Source: Aquabacterium sp.
GTDB lineage: Bacteria; Pseudomonadota; Gammaproteobacteria; Burkholderiales; Burkholderiaceae_C
NCBI RefSeq assembly: GCF_029946005.1
Contig: NZ_JAQSDR010000012.1
Span: forward strand, 62,001 to 126,000
Direction: 5' to 3'
Length of the DNA: 64,000 nucleotides
Shown: piece by piece, positions 8,905 through 18,644 of the stretch
Position numbering within the stretch: position 1 is the first letter of the stretch
How the letters are laid out: every line of letters begins with the position of its first letter
Notes under the pieces: generated by a model
The model's database searches: none
What the model was told of the DNA's origin: nothing
What the model saw: the letters and a program-made list of their open reading frames with translations, nothing else
Translations under genes and position numbers: made by a program

Positions 8905-10035
8905 ATGACAAAAAAAATAGCGTTGATCACTGGGGTGACAGGGCAAGATGGTTCGTATCTGGCCGAGTTCCTGCTCAAAAAAGGCTACGAGGTGCATGGC
9001 ATCAAACGCCGCTCCAGCCTGTTCAACACCGACCGGATCGACCACCTGTACCAGGATCCGCACGTTGACAACCGCAACTTCATCCTGCACTACGGCGATC
9101 TGACCGACTCGACCAGCCTGGTCCGCATCATGCAAAAGGTGCAGCCGGACGAGGTTTACAACCTGGCCGCGCAGTCGCACGTGGCCGTGAGCTTTGAAGA
9201 GCCCGAGTACACGGCCAACGCCGATGGCATTGGCGCCTTGCGCTTGCTGGAGGCCATTCGCATCCTGGGCCTGGAGAAGAAAACACGCTTTTACCAGGCA
9301 TCAACCTCCGAGCTTTATGGCCTGGTGCAAGAGATCCCCCAGAAGGAAACCACGCCCTTCTACCCGCGCAGCCCTTACGCGGTGGCCAAGCTGTACGCCT
9401 ACTGGATCACGGTGAACTACCGCGAGGCCTATGGCATGTACGCCTGCAATGGCGTGCTGTTCAACCACGAAAGCCCGGTGCGCGGCGAGACCTTCGTGAC
9501 GCGCAAGATCACGCGCGCCATCAGCCGCATCGCGCTGGGCCTGCAAGAGTGCCTGTTCCTGGGCAACATGAGCGCGCTGCGCGACTGGGGCCACGCGCGC
9601 GACTATGTCGAGATGCAGTGGTTGATGCTGCAACAAGACGTGGCCGAGGACTTCGTCATCGCCACCGGCGTGCAGTACAGCGTGCGCCAGTTCGTGGAGT
9701 TTTCTGCGAAAGAGCTGGGTGTGACGCTGGCTTTCGAAGGTGAAGGCGAACAAGAGGTGGGCAAAGTGGTGGCCGTGGAGCCGGTCAATGGTGAGCTGCT
9801 GGCCCGGTGCAAGGTGGGTGATGTGGTGGTGCGGGTTGATCCGCGCTATTACCGTCCGACTGAGGTGGAAACCTTGTTGGGTGATCCGACCAAGGCCAAG
9901 ACCAAGTTGGGCTGGACGCCGGTCATCACGCTGCAGCAGCTGGTGGCCGAAATGGTCTTGAGTGACTACACGGCTGCCAAGCGCGACAGTTTGGTCAAGC
10001 AGGCCGGTTACCAGGCCTATGACTATCACGAATGA
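8905..10035 (+). CDS. gmd: GDP-mannose 4,6-dehydratase
   Basis: The 376-residue enzyme of the extended SDR family starts [20 protein letters not shown], with the GxTGxxG NADP motif. Catalytic-site elements include STSELYG and [12 protein letters not shown] (Tyr-x3-Lys). The substrate-binding segment is [16 protein letters not shown]. It converts GDP-D-mannose to GDP-4-keto-6-deoxy-D-mannose, which Fcl (3813-4745) reduces to GDP-L-fucose. ATG 8893, overlapping the epsI stop, is an alternative start. Its stop overlaps the next gene as ATGA. Codon use is typical of the genome, unlike the less GC-rich flippase and polymerase genes that follow. Confidence 0.96.
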   Translation: MTKKIALITGVTGQDGSYLAEFLLKKGYEVHGIKRRSSLFNTDRIDHLYQDPHVDNRNFILHYGDLTDSTSLVRIMQKVQPDEVYNLAAQSHVAVSFEEPEYTANADGIGALRLLEAIRILGLEKKTRFYQASTSELYGLVQEIPQKETTPFYPRSPYAVAKLYAYWITVNYREAYGMYACNGVLFNHESPVRGETFVTRKITRAISRIALGLQECLFLGNMSALRDWGHARDYVEMQWLMLQQDVAEDFVIATGVQYSVRQFVEFSAKELGVTLAFEGEGEQEVGKVVAVEPVNGELLARCKVGDVVVRVDPRYYRPTEVETLLGDPTKAKTKLGWTPVITLQQLVAEMVLSDYTAAKRDSLVKQAGYQAYDYHE

Positions 10036-11366
10036 TTGGGAGCCCGAAGCGTTCGGATGGTGGGGGCCGCATGTCTGAGGGGGCGGATCAGCGCAAGTTG
10101 CCGTTCCAGGGGGTTTCGCATTCGTTGGTTGACCAGGCCTTGCTGAGCATCAGCAATTTTCTGATTGGTCTGGCATTCATCAAGTTCGCGACGAAGCATG
10201 ACTATTACGCCTACAGCCAACTGATTGGTTATGTGGCACTGACCCTGGCCATTCAGGCGGCGTTGGTCAACACCACCGCATTGACGCTGTTGCCTCAAAA
10301 ACGTGGGCGGGAACGTGCTGAAGCCACCCATGTTTTCTTTGGCTTGCAGTTGTTTCTCAGTTCGACCCTGGCGATGGTCGGTGGCCTCTTCCTGTGGTTG
10401 ACGCCTGCGGCGATTTCCATGGATGTCATAGAAATGCCCTTGGCGTTGGCCATGGTCTTGATGGTGTTGTCATCTTGGTTGCGGGAGTTTCTGCGCAATG
10501 TGCAGTTCATCAACATGAGGGCCGACATGTGCTTGCAGCAGGACATGGCCTATGTTTTCTTGCTGGCCATTGCCATTGGCACCCTCGTGGTTTCCCAGAA
10601 TGTTCAAGCCGATGAAATGCTTTTGCTCATTGGGACAGCCGGCATCCTCAGTGCTTTGCCCTGGCTTCATCGGGCGTCGATCAAGCCTGTATTCAATTGG
10701 GTTCAGTGGTCTCGGCTGTGGTCAGAAATCTGGCCTTTGGCACGGTGGTCCTTGCCGGCAGGATTGGTGTCCTGGGCTTCCGGCAACGGTTACCTTTTGA
10801 TTGGTGCGGCCGTCCTGGGGCCCGAGACCACGGCTGAAATCGTGGCGGCCAAATTGTTCATGGCGCCTTTGGGCACCATATTTTTGTCATGGGGCAATAT
10901 CTTCAGGCCAAAGGTGAGCCACTGGATTTCCGTTGGGGCCAGGTCCGAAGTGGCTCGTTTAACCCAACTTTCAATTCTGGGCGTGGCAGGCGTGGTGTTG
11001 ATTTATTTTCTGGCCATGGTGTTCGCGTATCCATTCCTGGATGCTCACCTGTTGGGTGACAAATACAAAGGTTTGCAGTTTGACATCGCATGGTGGGGCG
11101 TGTTTTTTGTGGCCAGCGGCGTGTCTTCAATCTGCAATGGCGTGCTGTTCGCTGGCGGGCATTTCAGGCAATCCTTTTATGCGGCGGCCGTGAGTTGTGT
11201 TTTGAGCATCCCCGCCATGTATTTTTCTGGCCAGGTGTTCTCCAAGGACGGCCTCATGTTTGGTGCTGTGCTGGGTGAGGCAGCTTATGCCCTTGTTCTA
11301 TTTTTGGGTGTGAGGCGCATGATGCGTGGCGTGGCGGTGGGAAGAAACCTGGAGGTGCTGAAATGA
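10032..11366 (+). CDS. Polysaccharide flippase-like membrane protein (first of two)
   Basis: The 444-residue protein has about 12 hydrophobic segments and the organisation of the MOP/MVF superfamily (Wzx-like). After a charged N-terminus it has [19 protein letters not shown], the usual first-helix pattern. It probably flips lipid-linked repeat units across the inner membrane. It overlaps gmd by 4 bp (ATGA) and overlaps the polymerase gene downstream by 4 bp. Similar proteins are often annotated only as polysaccharide biosynthesis proteins. A second flippase-like gene lies at 13756-15009, so which one serves the main repeat unit is open. Confidence 0.78.
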   Translation: MIGSPKRSDGGGRMSEGADQRKLPFQGVSHSLVDQALLSISNFLIGLAFIKFATKHDYYAYSQLIGYVALTLAIQAALVNTTALTLLPQKRGRERAEATHVFFGLQLFLSSTLAMVGGLFLWLTPAAISMDVIEMPLALAMVLMVLSSWLREFLRNVQFINMRADMCLQQDMAYVFLLAIAIGTLVVSQNVQADEMLLLIGTAGILSALPWLHRASIKPVFNWVQWSRLWSEIWPLARWSLPAGLVSWASGNGYLLIGAAVLGPETTAEIVAAKLFMAPLGTIFLSWGNIFRPKVSHWISVGARSEVARLTQLSILGVAGVVLIYFLAMVFAYPFLDAHLLGDKYKGLQFDIAWWGVFFVASGVSSICNGVLFAGGHFRQSFYAAAVSCVLSIPAMYFSGQVFSKDGLMFGAVLGEAAYALVLFLGVRRMMRGVAVGRNLEVLK

Positions 11367-12574
11367 CGACACGTTCACCCTGGATGATGCCGAAGTTTTA
11401 TGCGGCACCGATCTTTGTTGCCATGTGCTTGAAGTCGGGGGTTGATGCGTTCTTCGAGGTCAACGCAGTCAAGTACCTGTATTTGTTCCTTCTTGTGTTT
11501 GGGGTTTTCTTCCTTCGGACCGGAAAAGGGTTTGCGGGGATCAAGTCAAAAGCTTCTGGCGACTTGCAGTCTGTTCTGTGGGGACATGTGATCATTTACT
11601 TCACCTTTCTGGTGATGCTGATGATTTTTCAGAATGGGTCTCCGCAGCTGATATTCAAGATCGTCAGTCCATTCATATTTTTTGGTTTGGTGGTGGCCGC
11701 AGCAGACGAGAGCCTTCCATTTGCCATCGCGATTGGCGCGACCTTGAATATTTTAGCCAATGCGGCTTTGCTACCCTTTGACTACGGCTGGATCTATTGG
11801 GGTGGGCCACGCACTTTCAAGGGCTTTTATCTTTTCAAGACGGACTTGTCTTACAGCGTGACCACGTCATTGCTGATTTTTGCAGCATGGAACCGCTTCA
11901 GGTTGAACCCCGCCTACGTGGTTTTGGCATTGGTGGTGGTGGTGGAGGTGGTGCTGGCCAATTCACGGATGAATTACCTGACATTGGCCATCGTGCTGGC
12001 TTTTGTGGCTTTCAAGAATGGCACCAGACCACTCACTTTGTTGGCGTATGGCGCATTCCTCATCATTTTGGGATCGGCGGCCCTTTTGCTCTACGACTCT
12101 AACAAGCTGCTGGGCTTCGATACCAGCAACATGGAGAGTTTTACCCAAGGGCGTGACAAGGTGTTCGCGTTGCTGCTCAAGTATGGCCTCGGGACTTACA
12201 CCGCCTTGGAATGGTTGTTTGGACGTGGCTTGTATGCCGACATGATGATCTTCATGGAAAACGTGGGCAGCGGGGCCGTTTTTGGTGCGCACAATGAGTA
12301 CTTGTATCTGCTCATTACGCAGGGCATCACGGGTTTGGCCTTGAATGTGACGGCATGGGTGCTTCTCTACAAAATTTCCAAGACGGCGGGGCCCAGGCCC
12401 TGGGCTTCCGGATTGGCCGGGGTGGCATTTTTGATTTACATGGTGCAAGGCGCCACGACCACGATGTCGGTTTTTGCACTTAAAACCTGGCCGTTGGCCA
12501 CAGTGCTGGCGCTCATATTCTTGTCAGACGATCGGAATCAGGAATCAAAGCCTGCTCCGGTCAAGATTTCCTAA
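11363..12574 (+). CDS. O-antigen polymerase/ligase-like membrane protein (Wzy candidate)
   Basis: The 403-residue protein has about ten predicted transmembrane helices and a large loop (about 250-310) containing the sequence around FGRGLYADMM and GAHNEYLYLLITQGI. The H-N-E element in this loop is typical of the Wzy_C/O-antigen ligase superfamily. It likely polymerises EPS repeat units in the periplasm. It overlaps the preceding flippase by 4 bp (ATGA). Primary sequence is poorly conserved in this family, so polymerase versus ligase is inferred from locus position, with no lipid A core genes nearby. Confidence 0.75.
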   Translation: MTTRSPWMMPKFYAAPIFVAMCLKSGVDAFFEVNAVKYLYLFLLVFGVFFLRTGKGFAGIKSKASGDLQSVLWGHVIIYFTFLVMLMIFQNGSPQLIFKIVSPFIFFGLVVAAADESLPFAIAIGATLNILANAALLPFDYGWIYWGGPRTFKGFYLFKTDLSYSVTTSLLIFAAWNRFRLNPAYVVLALVVVVEVVLANSRMNYLTLAIVLAFVAFKNGTRPLTLLAYGAFLIILGSAALLLYDSNKLLGFDTSNMESFTQGRDKVFALLLKYGLGTYTALEWLFGRGLYADMMIFMENVGSGAVFGAHNEYLYLLITQGITGLALNVTAWVLLYKISKTAGPRPWASGLAGVAFLIYMVQGATTTMSVFALKTWPLATVLALIFLSDDRNQESKPAPVKIS

Positions 12575-12577
12575 GGA

Positions 12578-13747
12578 ATGGTGGAGTTGGGTGTGAATGC
12601 TTCACCGGTGATCATTGCGTCCCTCATGCGGCTGGAAGGCACGACGGGGCTTCAAACCCACATGAGGGAGTTTGAATCCTTTCTGAAGGATCGGCGGCTG
12701 CCTTATGAGGTGGCCACCCCGTTTTACTCGTCGGGCGCTCCCGCACTGCATGTTTTCGTGGCATTGCGTTGGGTGTTGGAGGTGATTTGCAAGCCTGCGG
12801 CGGTCTGGTTATACCGGGCAGGGCACGCTTTTTTGTTGCGCTTGCGCTTGGCCCGTTTGATGGCGAAATACCCGCGTTGCGTGGTGTATGCGCAGTGCCC
12901 TCTGTCGGCGTCAGTCGCCTTGCGGTGCGTCAGGTCGCCTGAGCAGTTGGTCAGCCTGGTGGTTCATTTCAACCTGTCTCAGGCCGACGAGTGGATCGAC
13001 AAAGGCGTGATCGCCGCCGATGGGCCGATGGCCCGCAGCATTCGGCGCCTGGATCAGGCCGTTCTGCCGCGTTTGCACAGCCTGGTGTATGTGTCCAGAT
13101 TCATGCAAGAGGAGCTACCGCTGCGCGTGTCCGGCTTGCAATCGGTTCGGTCGGCCGTGATTCCCAATTTCGTGAAAGCGTTGCCCTCGGATAACGTGAT
13201 GCCCGCCTTGCGTGGGCGCGACTTGGTGTCGATCGGAACGCTGGAGCATCGCAAGAATCAGCAGTTTCTGTTGCGCGTGGTCGCGTTGGCCAAGTCGAGT
13301 GGTCGTGTCGTGACCTTGACGCTGGTTGGTGACGGACCCGATCGCAAAACCCTGGAAGCGTTGGCGGCTGAGTTGGGCATTGCGGAGCAGGTGTTTTTTG
13401 CCGGCTTTTGCGCAGGTGCCCGGGCCTACATCCCCGGGCACAAGTTGTACGTGCATGCGGCCATCATGGAGAACCAGGGCTTGGCACTGATCGAGGCCTT
13501 GTCCGCCGGTGTTCCCATCCTGGCAGGAGGGGTCGGAGGCATCGTCGAGGTGTTCGACGAGGGCGTTGAGGGGCGGTTCTGGCCGCTCGATGACGCCGCG
13601 CGCGCGCGTGACGTGCTCCTTGACGTGCTGGAGAGGCCGGGGGCGCTGGAGCAGATGGGCCAAGCGGCAACGCGGCGTTTCCAGGCGCGCTTCGAGGCCA
13701 GCGTGGTCGGCCAGAAGTTGTACGACTTCTTGCTCGGCAAATCCTAG
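12578..13747 (+). CDS. GT4-family glycosyltransferase
   Basis: The 389-residue GT-B enzyme has an N-domain with GTTGLQTHMREFESFL. The C-domain carries SIGTLEHRKNQQFLL and VGDGPDRKTLEALA, and the donor-binding region NQGLALIEALSAGVPILAGG. It should add a sugar to the lipid-linked EPS intermediate, with unknown specificity. It starts 3 bp after the polymerase gene. ATG 12578 is used, but an in-frame GTG near 12593 could also serve. The second half is strongly GC-rich, in contrast to the neighbouring flippase gene. Confidence 0.85.
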   Translation: MVELGVNASPVIIASLMRLEGTTGLQTHMREFESFLKDRRLPYEVATPFYSSGAPALHVFVALRWVLEVICKPAAVWLYRAGHAFLLRLRLARLMAKYPRCVVYAQCPLSASVALRCVRSPEQLVSLVVHFNLSQADEWIDKGVIAADGPMARSIRRLDQAVLPRLHSLVYVSRFMQEELPLRVSGLQSVRSAVIPNFVKALPSDNVMPALRGRDLVSIGTLEHRKNQQFLLRVVALAKSSGRVVTLTLVGDGPDRKTLEALAAELGIAEQVFFAGFCAGARAYIPGHKLYVHAAIMENQGLALIEALSAGVPILAGGVGGIVEVFDEGVEGRFWPLDDAARARDVLLDVLERPGALEQMGQAATRRFQARFEASVVGQKLYDFLLGKS

Positions 13748-13755
13748 CAGGGGCC

Positions 13756-15009
13756 TTGAGCTTGTCGAAGTTGAAAAGAAGCAGCGACCTGTTTCAGCGC
13801 GGGCTTGTTTTCATCAACAGCCCGATGGCCATGGGCATCGTGGCGCAAGCATCGAGCAGCGGCGTTTCTTTTTTGCTGAATCTGGTGCTGGTGGCCACCT
13901 TGAGCCCGGACAGGTTTGGTGAGTATTCGGCCGCCATCACGGTGGTGTATTTTTTGTCGGGCTTGGGCGCTGCCTTGTGGACCACGCAAGTCACGGTGTT
14001 TGACGAAGCCACTGACGAGGTGGGGCGGCGAGTCCATTTCAAGGGTCATTTGCCCCCGTTCAAATGGATGACCGTTCTGACCGTGATGGCCTTGTTGTGG
14101 CTGGGCTTGAGCCATGCGCCGACCGGTGGCGCCAAGGTGATTTCCGCGCCGGTGGTGCTGTCCATCCTATTGTGCGCCTACGGTTTTTTCTTAAAGGAAT
14201 ATCTGGTTCGGTTTACCTACAATTCAAGCAGTTTGACCAACACGGCTGTTGCGCAGGTTTTGTTTGCGGTGACGTCGTTGACATGTTTTTTCTTGGTCAA
14301 GATTTTGAAAGTGGATCAGATCTTTGAGGGTGTTTTCATTTCTTTGGCGGCTGGTAATTTCGCAGCTTTTTTGTACATCTATGTCAGATTTGATTTCTTT
14401 AAAACAGAGGCCACGCCTGGCCTAAGTTTTGAAAAATACCTTCGCCCTGGTATGTATGGTGCGTTTTCACATGTGCTTTCATGCCTCCGAAATTATGGGT
14501 ATGTTTACATATCCCCCATGTTCATCGGGATGAGGGGCTTGGCCGAGATCAACGCGGCAAGAATCACTACTTCGATTTCCAGTATCACCACACCGCCATT
14601 GACGCAAATCCATCAGGCCAAAATGATTCGCAAGGAGCCGGATGGTGCCATTCAGCGCAGTCGGCGGCAGATTTTGTTGGTCACAGTGCTTTCGTCATTG
14701 CCGATCGCGGCGGCGTACCCATACTTGAGCCAGACGGTTCTCAGCAAGTATGATGATTTGTTCTTGCTGGTGATGCTGTGGTGTGTTCAGGCCCTGGCAG
14801 CAGCTTATCGATCCACGCTCGAAGTCGAAATTCTGGTCCAGCACATGTTTCGTGTTCTCAGCATCACCAATGCCATTGCCCTGGTTTGCACGGTGGTGCT
14901 GGTGGTGGTGTTGAGCTATATGTTTGGCGCCACCGGGGCATTGATCGCTCTGATCGCGGCCGAGGTGATTGCATCGATCGCCTTCAAAGTATTGCAAAAG
15001 TTTTATTGA
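13756..15009 (+). CDS. Polysaccharide flippase-like membrane protein (second of two)
   Basis: The 417-residue protein has about 12 hydrophobic segments typical of MOP-superfamily polysaccharide transporters, with SSSGVSFLLNLVLVATLSPD near the N-terminus. No ATG lies upstream of this first helix. TTG at 13756 or 13762 is the likely start, while ATG 13825 would remove part of the N-terminal amphipathic segment. The DNA from about 14280 to 14580 is clearly more AT-rich than flanking genes, suggesting horizontal origin. Having two flippase-like genes in one operon is unusual for a single EPS. Confidence 0.75.
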   Translation: MSLSKLKRSSDLFQRGLVFINSPMAMGIVAQASSSGVSFLLNLVLVATLSPDRFGEYSAAITVVYFLSGLGAALWTTQVTVFDEATDEVGRRVHFKGHLPPFKWMTVLTVMALLWLGLSHAPTGGAKVISAPVVLSILLCAYGFFLKEYLVRFTYNSSSLTNTAVAQVLFAVTSLTCFFLVKILKVDQIFEGVFISLAAGNFAAFLYIYVRFDFFKTEATPGLSFEKYLRPGMYGAFSHVLSCLRNYGYVYISPMFIGMRGLAEINAARITTSISSITTPPLTQIHQAKMIRKEPDGAIQRSRRQILLVTVLSSLPIAAAYPYLSQTVLSKYDDLFLLVMLWCVQALAAAYRSTLEVEILVQHMFRVLSITNAIALVCTVVLVVVLSYMFGATGALIALIAAEVIASIAFKVLQKFY

Positions 15010-15020
15010 AATAAAAAATC

Positions 15021-16169
15021 ATGTCCAGATTTCAGAACCCTGCCTCGCGGCGGATATGTTTTGTGGCCCCTTATCTAGGAGGCAATGGCAAGGCGCTGTA
15101 TTGGGGGGCTCTTTTTGAGGGGCTGGTTGCCGGGGGCATGGCCGTGGAGGTATTGACGGGCCCACGATTTGACCGTGGCGAATGCCCCAGCATTGTTCAG
15201 AATGACACCGTGTCGTTTCGCCGCATCCTGGGGGTCACCATCCCATCGCCTTATGTTGTGGTGTCACTTCTGAAACTAAAATGTGACGCCATGCTGATTC
15301 TGGAATTCAGCATTTTGGCTTTGGTGGCCACGGTGTTGGCCCGGTTAAAAGGGCAGACGCGGTCTATTCTTCTGGTTGAGAATGCTCCTCAATTCACTTC
15401 TGCGAAAAGAGGTGGTGTTTTTAAATGGTTGAGGAAAATACAGTGCCGCTTGTGCACCGGGATCCTCACCAACAATGCCAAGGGATTTGAATATCTGGTG
15501 AGTGAACTGGGAGTCGATCCTTCCAAGATCACGGCGGCGGTCTACCTGACCTCGTCTCTCGCGGGAGCGGCGTTGCCTTTGAAACCAGACGTCCGGGGAC
15601 GCACCATCAAATTTGCCTGCATTGGCCGACTCATCCCCGAGAAGGGTTTCATGGAGTTGGTGGACGAAGTGGCCTTGCTGAGCGAAAGCGAAAAGGAGCG
15701 GTTGGAAATCGACGTGTTTGGTGCCGGTCCGCTGATGAGCGTGTTGCAGAACAAGATCAATGGCGAGCGGTTGTCCGATGTCATCCGGTTGAACGGGAAC
15801 ATTCCGTATGCCGAGCTCGGAACTCGTTTGGGACAGGCTGATGCCTTCATCATGCCGACCTTGGGCGACTATCGATCGCTGGCCTCTTTTGAGGCCCTGT
15901 CCCTTGGGCTACCGCTCTTGATATCCGTTCATGACGGCGCCCACAGTGAGGTGTTGGGCGATGGCGGAAGTGGGGTGCTGATTGATCCCCTGTTGAGGGG
16001 CAGCATGGCCGGAGCGATTCAAGACATCTTAAAGCACCCTGAAAAGCTGGAGGTGATGAGGCGCAACGCCCTGAACAGGGCTCAGGCCTTCACGGTGGAG
16101 AAGGCGGTGTCCAACATCGCGATGGCCGTGGAAAAGGCCACGCTCAGGGGGCAGGGCTCAGCGCGCTGA
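15021..16169 (+). CDS. GT4-family glycosyltransferase
   Basis: This 382-residue GT-B glycosyltransferase has CIGRLIPEKGFMELVDEV and VFGAGPLMSVL in the C-domain. The donor-site segment is PTLGDYRSLASFEALSLGLP, with an aromatic/Arg variant where many GT4 enzymes have EGFG. The donor and acceptor are unknown. It is the last gene of the rightward operon, 11 bp after the second flippase, and it converges on epsG with only 6 bp between the stops. Confidence 0.83.
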   Translation: MSRFQNPASRRICFVAPYLGGNGKALYWGALFEGLVAGGMAVEVLTGPRFDRGECPSIVQNDTVSFRRILGVTIPSPYVVVSLLKLKCDAMLILEFSILALVATVLARLKGQTRSILLVENAPQFTSAKRGGVFKWLRKIQCRLCTGILTNNAKGFEYLVSELGVDPSKITAAVYLTSSLAGAALPLKPDVRGRTIKFACIGRLIPEKGFMELVDEVALLSESEKERLEIDVFGAGPLMSVLQNKINGERLSDVIRLNGNIPYAELGTRLGQADAFIMPTLGDYRSLASFEALSLGLPLLISVHDGAHSEVLGDGGSGVLIDPLLRGSMAGAIQDILKHPEKLEVMRRNALNRAQAFTVEKAVSNIAMAVEKATLRGQGSAR

Positions 16170-16175
16170 TGCTTG

Positions 16176-17096
16176 TCAGTATTCGTTGACGATGGCACCC
16201 ACGAGTCTGGCGGAGCTCATTTTCACGGTGCGCACCAACTCTTGAAGCGCGGGAATCCGGCTTTGATTCTGGCGCGCCACGACGAGCGCCGCACCACACT
16301 TGGCGGCGATCACGGGGCCGTCAGTGCCTAGGCTCATGGCCGGGGTGTCCACGATGATGCGGTCGAACTTGGTCTTGAGCTCGCGCAGCAGCAGGCCCAG
16401 AGCGGGGCGCTCCAGGAGTTCAAGCGGGTTGGGCGGTGTGGGGCCGACCGGCAGCACAAACAGGTTGGGCAATTCCTTGACCGACTGGATGACCTTGGAG
16501 GCTGCGCGGCCCGACAGAATGGAGGACAGGCCCCCACTGCGGCTGGGCAGATTGAACAACTCGTGGATGCGCGGGTTGCGCATGTCCGCGTCGATCAGCA
16601 GCGTGCGGCCCGGAAGTTGAGAGAAGGCCACGGCCAGATTGGCGGCGAAATAGGTTTTGCCATCGCCACTGTCGGGGCTGAGGATGGCCAGCGCGGGGCG
16701 TGGGCCCTCGTCACTGTAGACCTTCATGATCAGGTGGCTGCGGATGGTGCGGAAGGCTTCGGCTTGAACGGTGAAGGGGCTGGCGCCCACGACCAATTCT
16801 GGATTCAGGCTGTTTTTGCCTTCAGAAGCGTACGGGTAGTGGAACTGCTGGGCCAGCGCCCAAAGTACATCGTCGGCATTGGCCAGACCCAGAGCCACGG
16901 CGGCTTCACCGAAGCGAACGCCATTGTCCTTTTGGTAGACCAGGATCTGTTCGATCTGTTCGGTGGACAGCTTGTTGGCTTCACTGATGATTTCGCCAAT
17001 GGAGCGTTCACTGGACAATTGCTGCGTTTCCTGGAAGTCCGACGAAGCGTTGTCCTGCACGGAGCTGAAGCGTGATGCGTGGAAATTCGTGTTCAT
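16176..17096 (-). CDS. epsG: EpsG-type chain-length tyrosine kinase / P-loop ATPase (second copy)
   Basis: The 306-residue protein has the same architecture as the first EpsG: an MshEN-like N-domain (about 32-90, with RFGEAAVALG and QQFHYPY) and then a BY-kinase ATPase. Walker A is SPDSGDGKT (140-148) and the A' element contains DADMR (169-173); Walker B is IIVDTP. It ends NEY with no tyrosine cluster. It starts 6 bp after epsF and should form the EpsF/EpsG chain-length module. It carries about 20 extra N-terminal residues compared with the copy at 509-1378. Confidence 0.91.
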   Translation of the reverse strand: MNTNFHASRFSSVQDNASSDFQETQQLSSERSIGEIISEANKLSTEQIEQILVYQKDNGVRFGEAAVALGLANADDVLWALAQQFHYPYASEGKNSLNPELVVGASPFTVQAEAFRTIRSHLIMKVYSDEGPRPALAILSPDSGDGKTYFAANLAVAFSQLPGRTLLIDADMRNPRIHELFNLPSRSGGLSSILSGRAASKVIQSVKELPNLFVLPVGPTPPNPLELLERPALGLLLRELKTKFDRIIVDTPAMSLGTDGPVIAAKCGAALVVARQNQSRIPALQELVRTVKMSSARLVGAIVNEY

Positions 17097-17102
17097 GTTC
17101 GT

Positions 17103-18551
17103 TCAGCCTTGAGCAGGTTCAATGTTGCTGTTGCTCAACGAGGGCGGTTGGGCTGCTCCCGGCGGTTTGCGGTTCAAGCTGAGGGCCATTTTGTTCTTGG
17201 CTTGCGAAGACGGTGACGGCAGCACGCCGACCACGGTCAACTCCAGGGCCTGTGCAATGTCCAGAGCGCCGCGCACACGACGATCGAACAACTCGACAGT
17301 CATGGCGGTCATCAAAGCCAGCAAGGTGCCCAGCACGACTGCAACCAGGACGTTCAGCACAACCCGGGGCGATGTGGCCGTGGTGGGTTCGGTGGCAGTG
17401 CTGAGCAGATAGATGCCCGATTGGCTGGCATTGCTTTCCAGGCTGGTTTGGCTGAGGCGAGCCTGGATGGAGTCGTAGATGCGCTGTGCGCTTTCGACCT
17501 CACGTTCCAGCACCTGGAGTTCGTAACGGGCATCTTTGAGCTTGAGCACGCGCTGGCGCTGATCGTCAAAGGCGGCGACCGCTTGGGCTTCTCGGCTGCT
17601 GGCCATTGAGCTATTTATGCGAGTGCTGCCAGTCACGCGCGCTGTTTCAGCGCGCAGGCGGCTGCGCAATGTGTTGATGCTGGCGCGTGCTTCCTGAACG
17701 GTGGGATGAGCATCCCCATATCTTTCTGACAGCTCTTGCAGTCGGCCTTCCTGGCGAACGAGGTCAGACTTCATGGTTGAAATCACAGTGTTGTTGAGCA
17801 CGTCCTGCATCTGATCTGGATTGCTGTTGGCTTGGCTGCTTCTTGTGCCTGTTTCGGCCTTCAGGGCACGCAAGCCGGTGACTTGTGCCGCAAGATCCGT
17901 CAGGCGAGCGGTTTCAACGTCCAAGCGTTCTTCGGTGGCCACGATGCCTTTTTCTCTTTGGGCGCTGGCCAATCGGCTTTGGGCTTTTTCCAGCTTCTCG
18001 CGTGCCAGTCGCGCGCGCTCTTCAAAGAATTCGGCATATTGACGGGCCGGGTCCACGCGGATCTGCACGGTGGAGTCGATGTAGGCCTTGGCGAAGGAGT
18101 TGGCCAAGGCGGCGGAGAAACCAGGCTCGGCACCTTCGTAAATGATTTCGATGACGTTGGATTCGCGCGATGGCTTGACTTCCAGGCCGCGGCCGATGAC
18201 GGTGGCCAGCCAGGCGGTGTAGTCACCCTTGCTGTCGGTTTCTTTTTCCCAACGTTGGCGCATCACGGGGTTGTCGGTGAGCTTGAGGGTGCGCACCACT
18301 CGCTGCGCCACACTGGGGCTTTTGATGATGTCGACCTGGGTGGCCAGATAGCCACTGGCCATCATCATGCCGCCGCCGCCCAAGGCGGATACCGGATCTG
18401 GCCTAACGTCGGCCATGACGGTGGCGCTGGCGGTGTAGGTTTTTGGCAGGATCAGACTGATGACCAAGGTCGCAATGACAGAAAATGTTAAAACCGCCAA
18501 TGCCAAAATCCAGCGGGCTCGGATAATTCTTAGAAATTGATTGAACGTCAT
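17103..18551 (-). CDS. epsF: EpsF-type chain-length determinant protein (second copy)
   Basis: The 482-residue Wzz-family co-polymerase starts MTFNQFLRIIRARW. A membrane segment at about 16-36 precedes a periplasmic domain with a long coiled coil (about 165-370). A second membrane segment lies near 395-415, before a basic cytoplasmic tail. It is paralogous to the protein at 1397-2830 along its full length. I chose ATG 18551; an in-frame upstream start at 18611 would run into the terminator/promoter region. It pairs with the epsG 6 bp downstream. Confidence 0.91.
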   Translation of the reverse strand: MTFNQFLRIIRARWILALAVLTFSVIATLVISLILPKTYTASATVMADVRPDPVSALGGGGMMMASGYLATQVDIIKSPSVAQRVVRTLKLTDNPVMRQRWEKETDSKGDYTAWLATVIGRGLEVKPSRESNVIEIIYEGAEPGFSAALANSFAKAYIDSTVQIRVDPARQYAEFFEERARLAREKLEKAQSRLASAQREKGIVATEERLDVETARLTDLAAQVTGLRALKAETGTRSSQANSNPDQMQDVLNNTVISTMKSDLVRQEGRLQELSERYGDAHPTVQEARASINTLRSRLRAETARVTGSTRINSSMASSREAQAVAAFDDQRQRVLKLKDARYELQVLEREVESAQRIYDSIQARLSQTSLESNASQSGIYLLSTATEPTTATSPRVVLNVLVAVVLGTLLALMTAMTVELFDRRVRGALDIAQALELTVVGVLPSPSSQAKNKMALSLNRKPPGAAQPPSLSNSNIEPAQG

Positions 18552-18582
18552 GCAGCGTACTCCTGGGCCATCCCCGGATTGT

Positions 18583-18611
18583 ATTGAGTGATGGCTGCGC
18601 TCTGCTGTCAA
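18583..18611 (-). promoter_or_regulatory. Candidate sigma-70 promoter for the second epsF-epsG unit
   Basis: On the minus strand a perfect TTGACA (complement of 18606-18611) is followed after 17 nt by CTCAAT (complement of 18583-18588), a weak -10. A better -10, TACAAT, sits 5 bp further on but gives a 22-nt spacer. The -35 overlaps the T-tract of the epsD terminator, which fits independent transcription of epsF-epsG. Confidence 0.4.
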
Positions 18612-18644
18612 AAAAGACGGGGAAAACCATTTGGCTTTCCCCGT
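18610..18644 (-). terminator. Intrinsic terminator after epsD
   Basis: On the minus strand a 9-bp stem ACGGGGAAA/TTTCCCCGT (18636-18644 and 18617-18625) is followed by CTTTTTT (complement of 18610-18616). It lies about 46 bp past the epsD stop and before epsF. It separates epsD from the chain-length genes or makes their co-transcription partial. Confidence 0.82.

Noticed and set aside
13750-13772. Match to the dispersed GAGCTTGTCGAAG-type intergenic repeat common in some Burkholderiales
   Set aside because: Only a partial copy is seen here and a shorter one near 49474. Neither forms the full palindrome, and the first overlaps a likely start codon.
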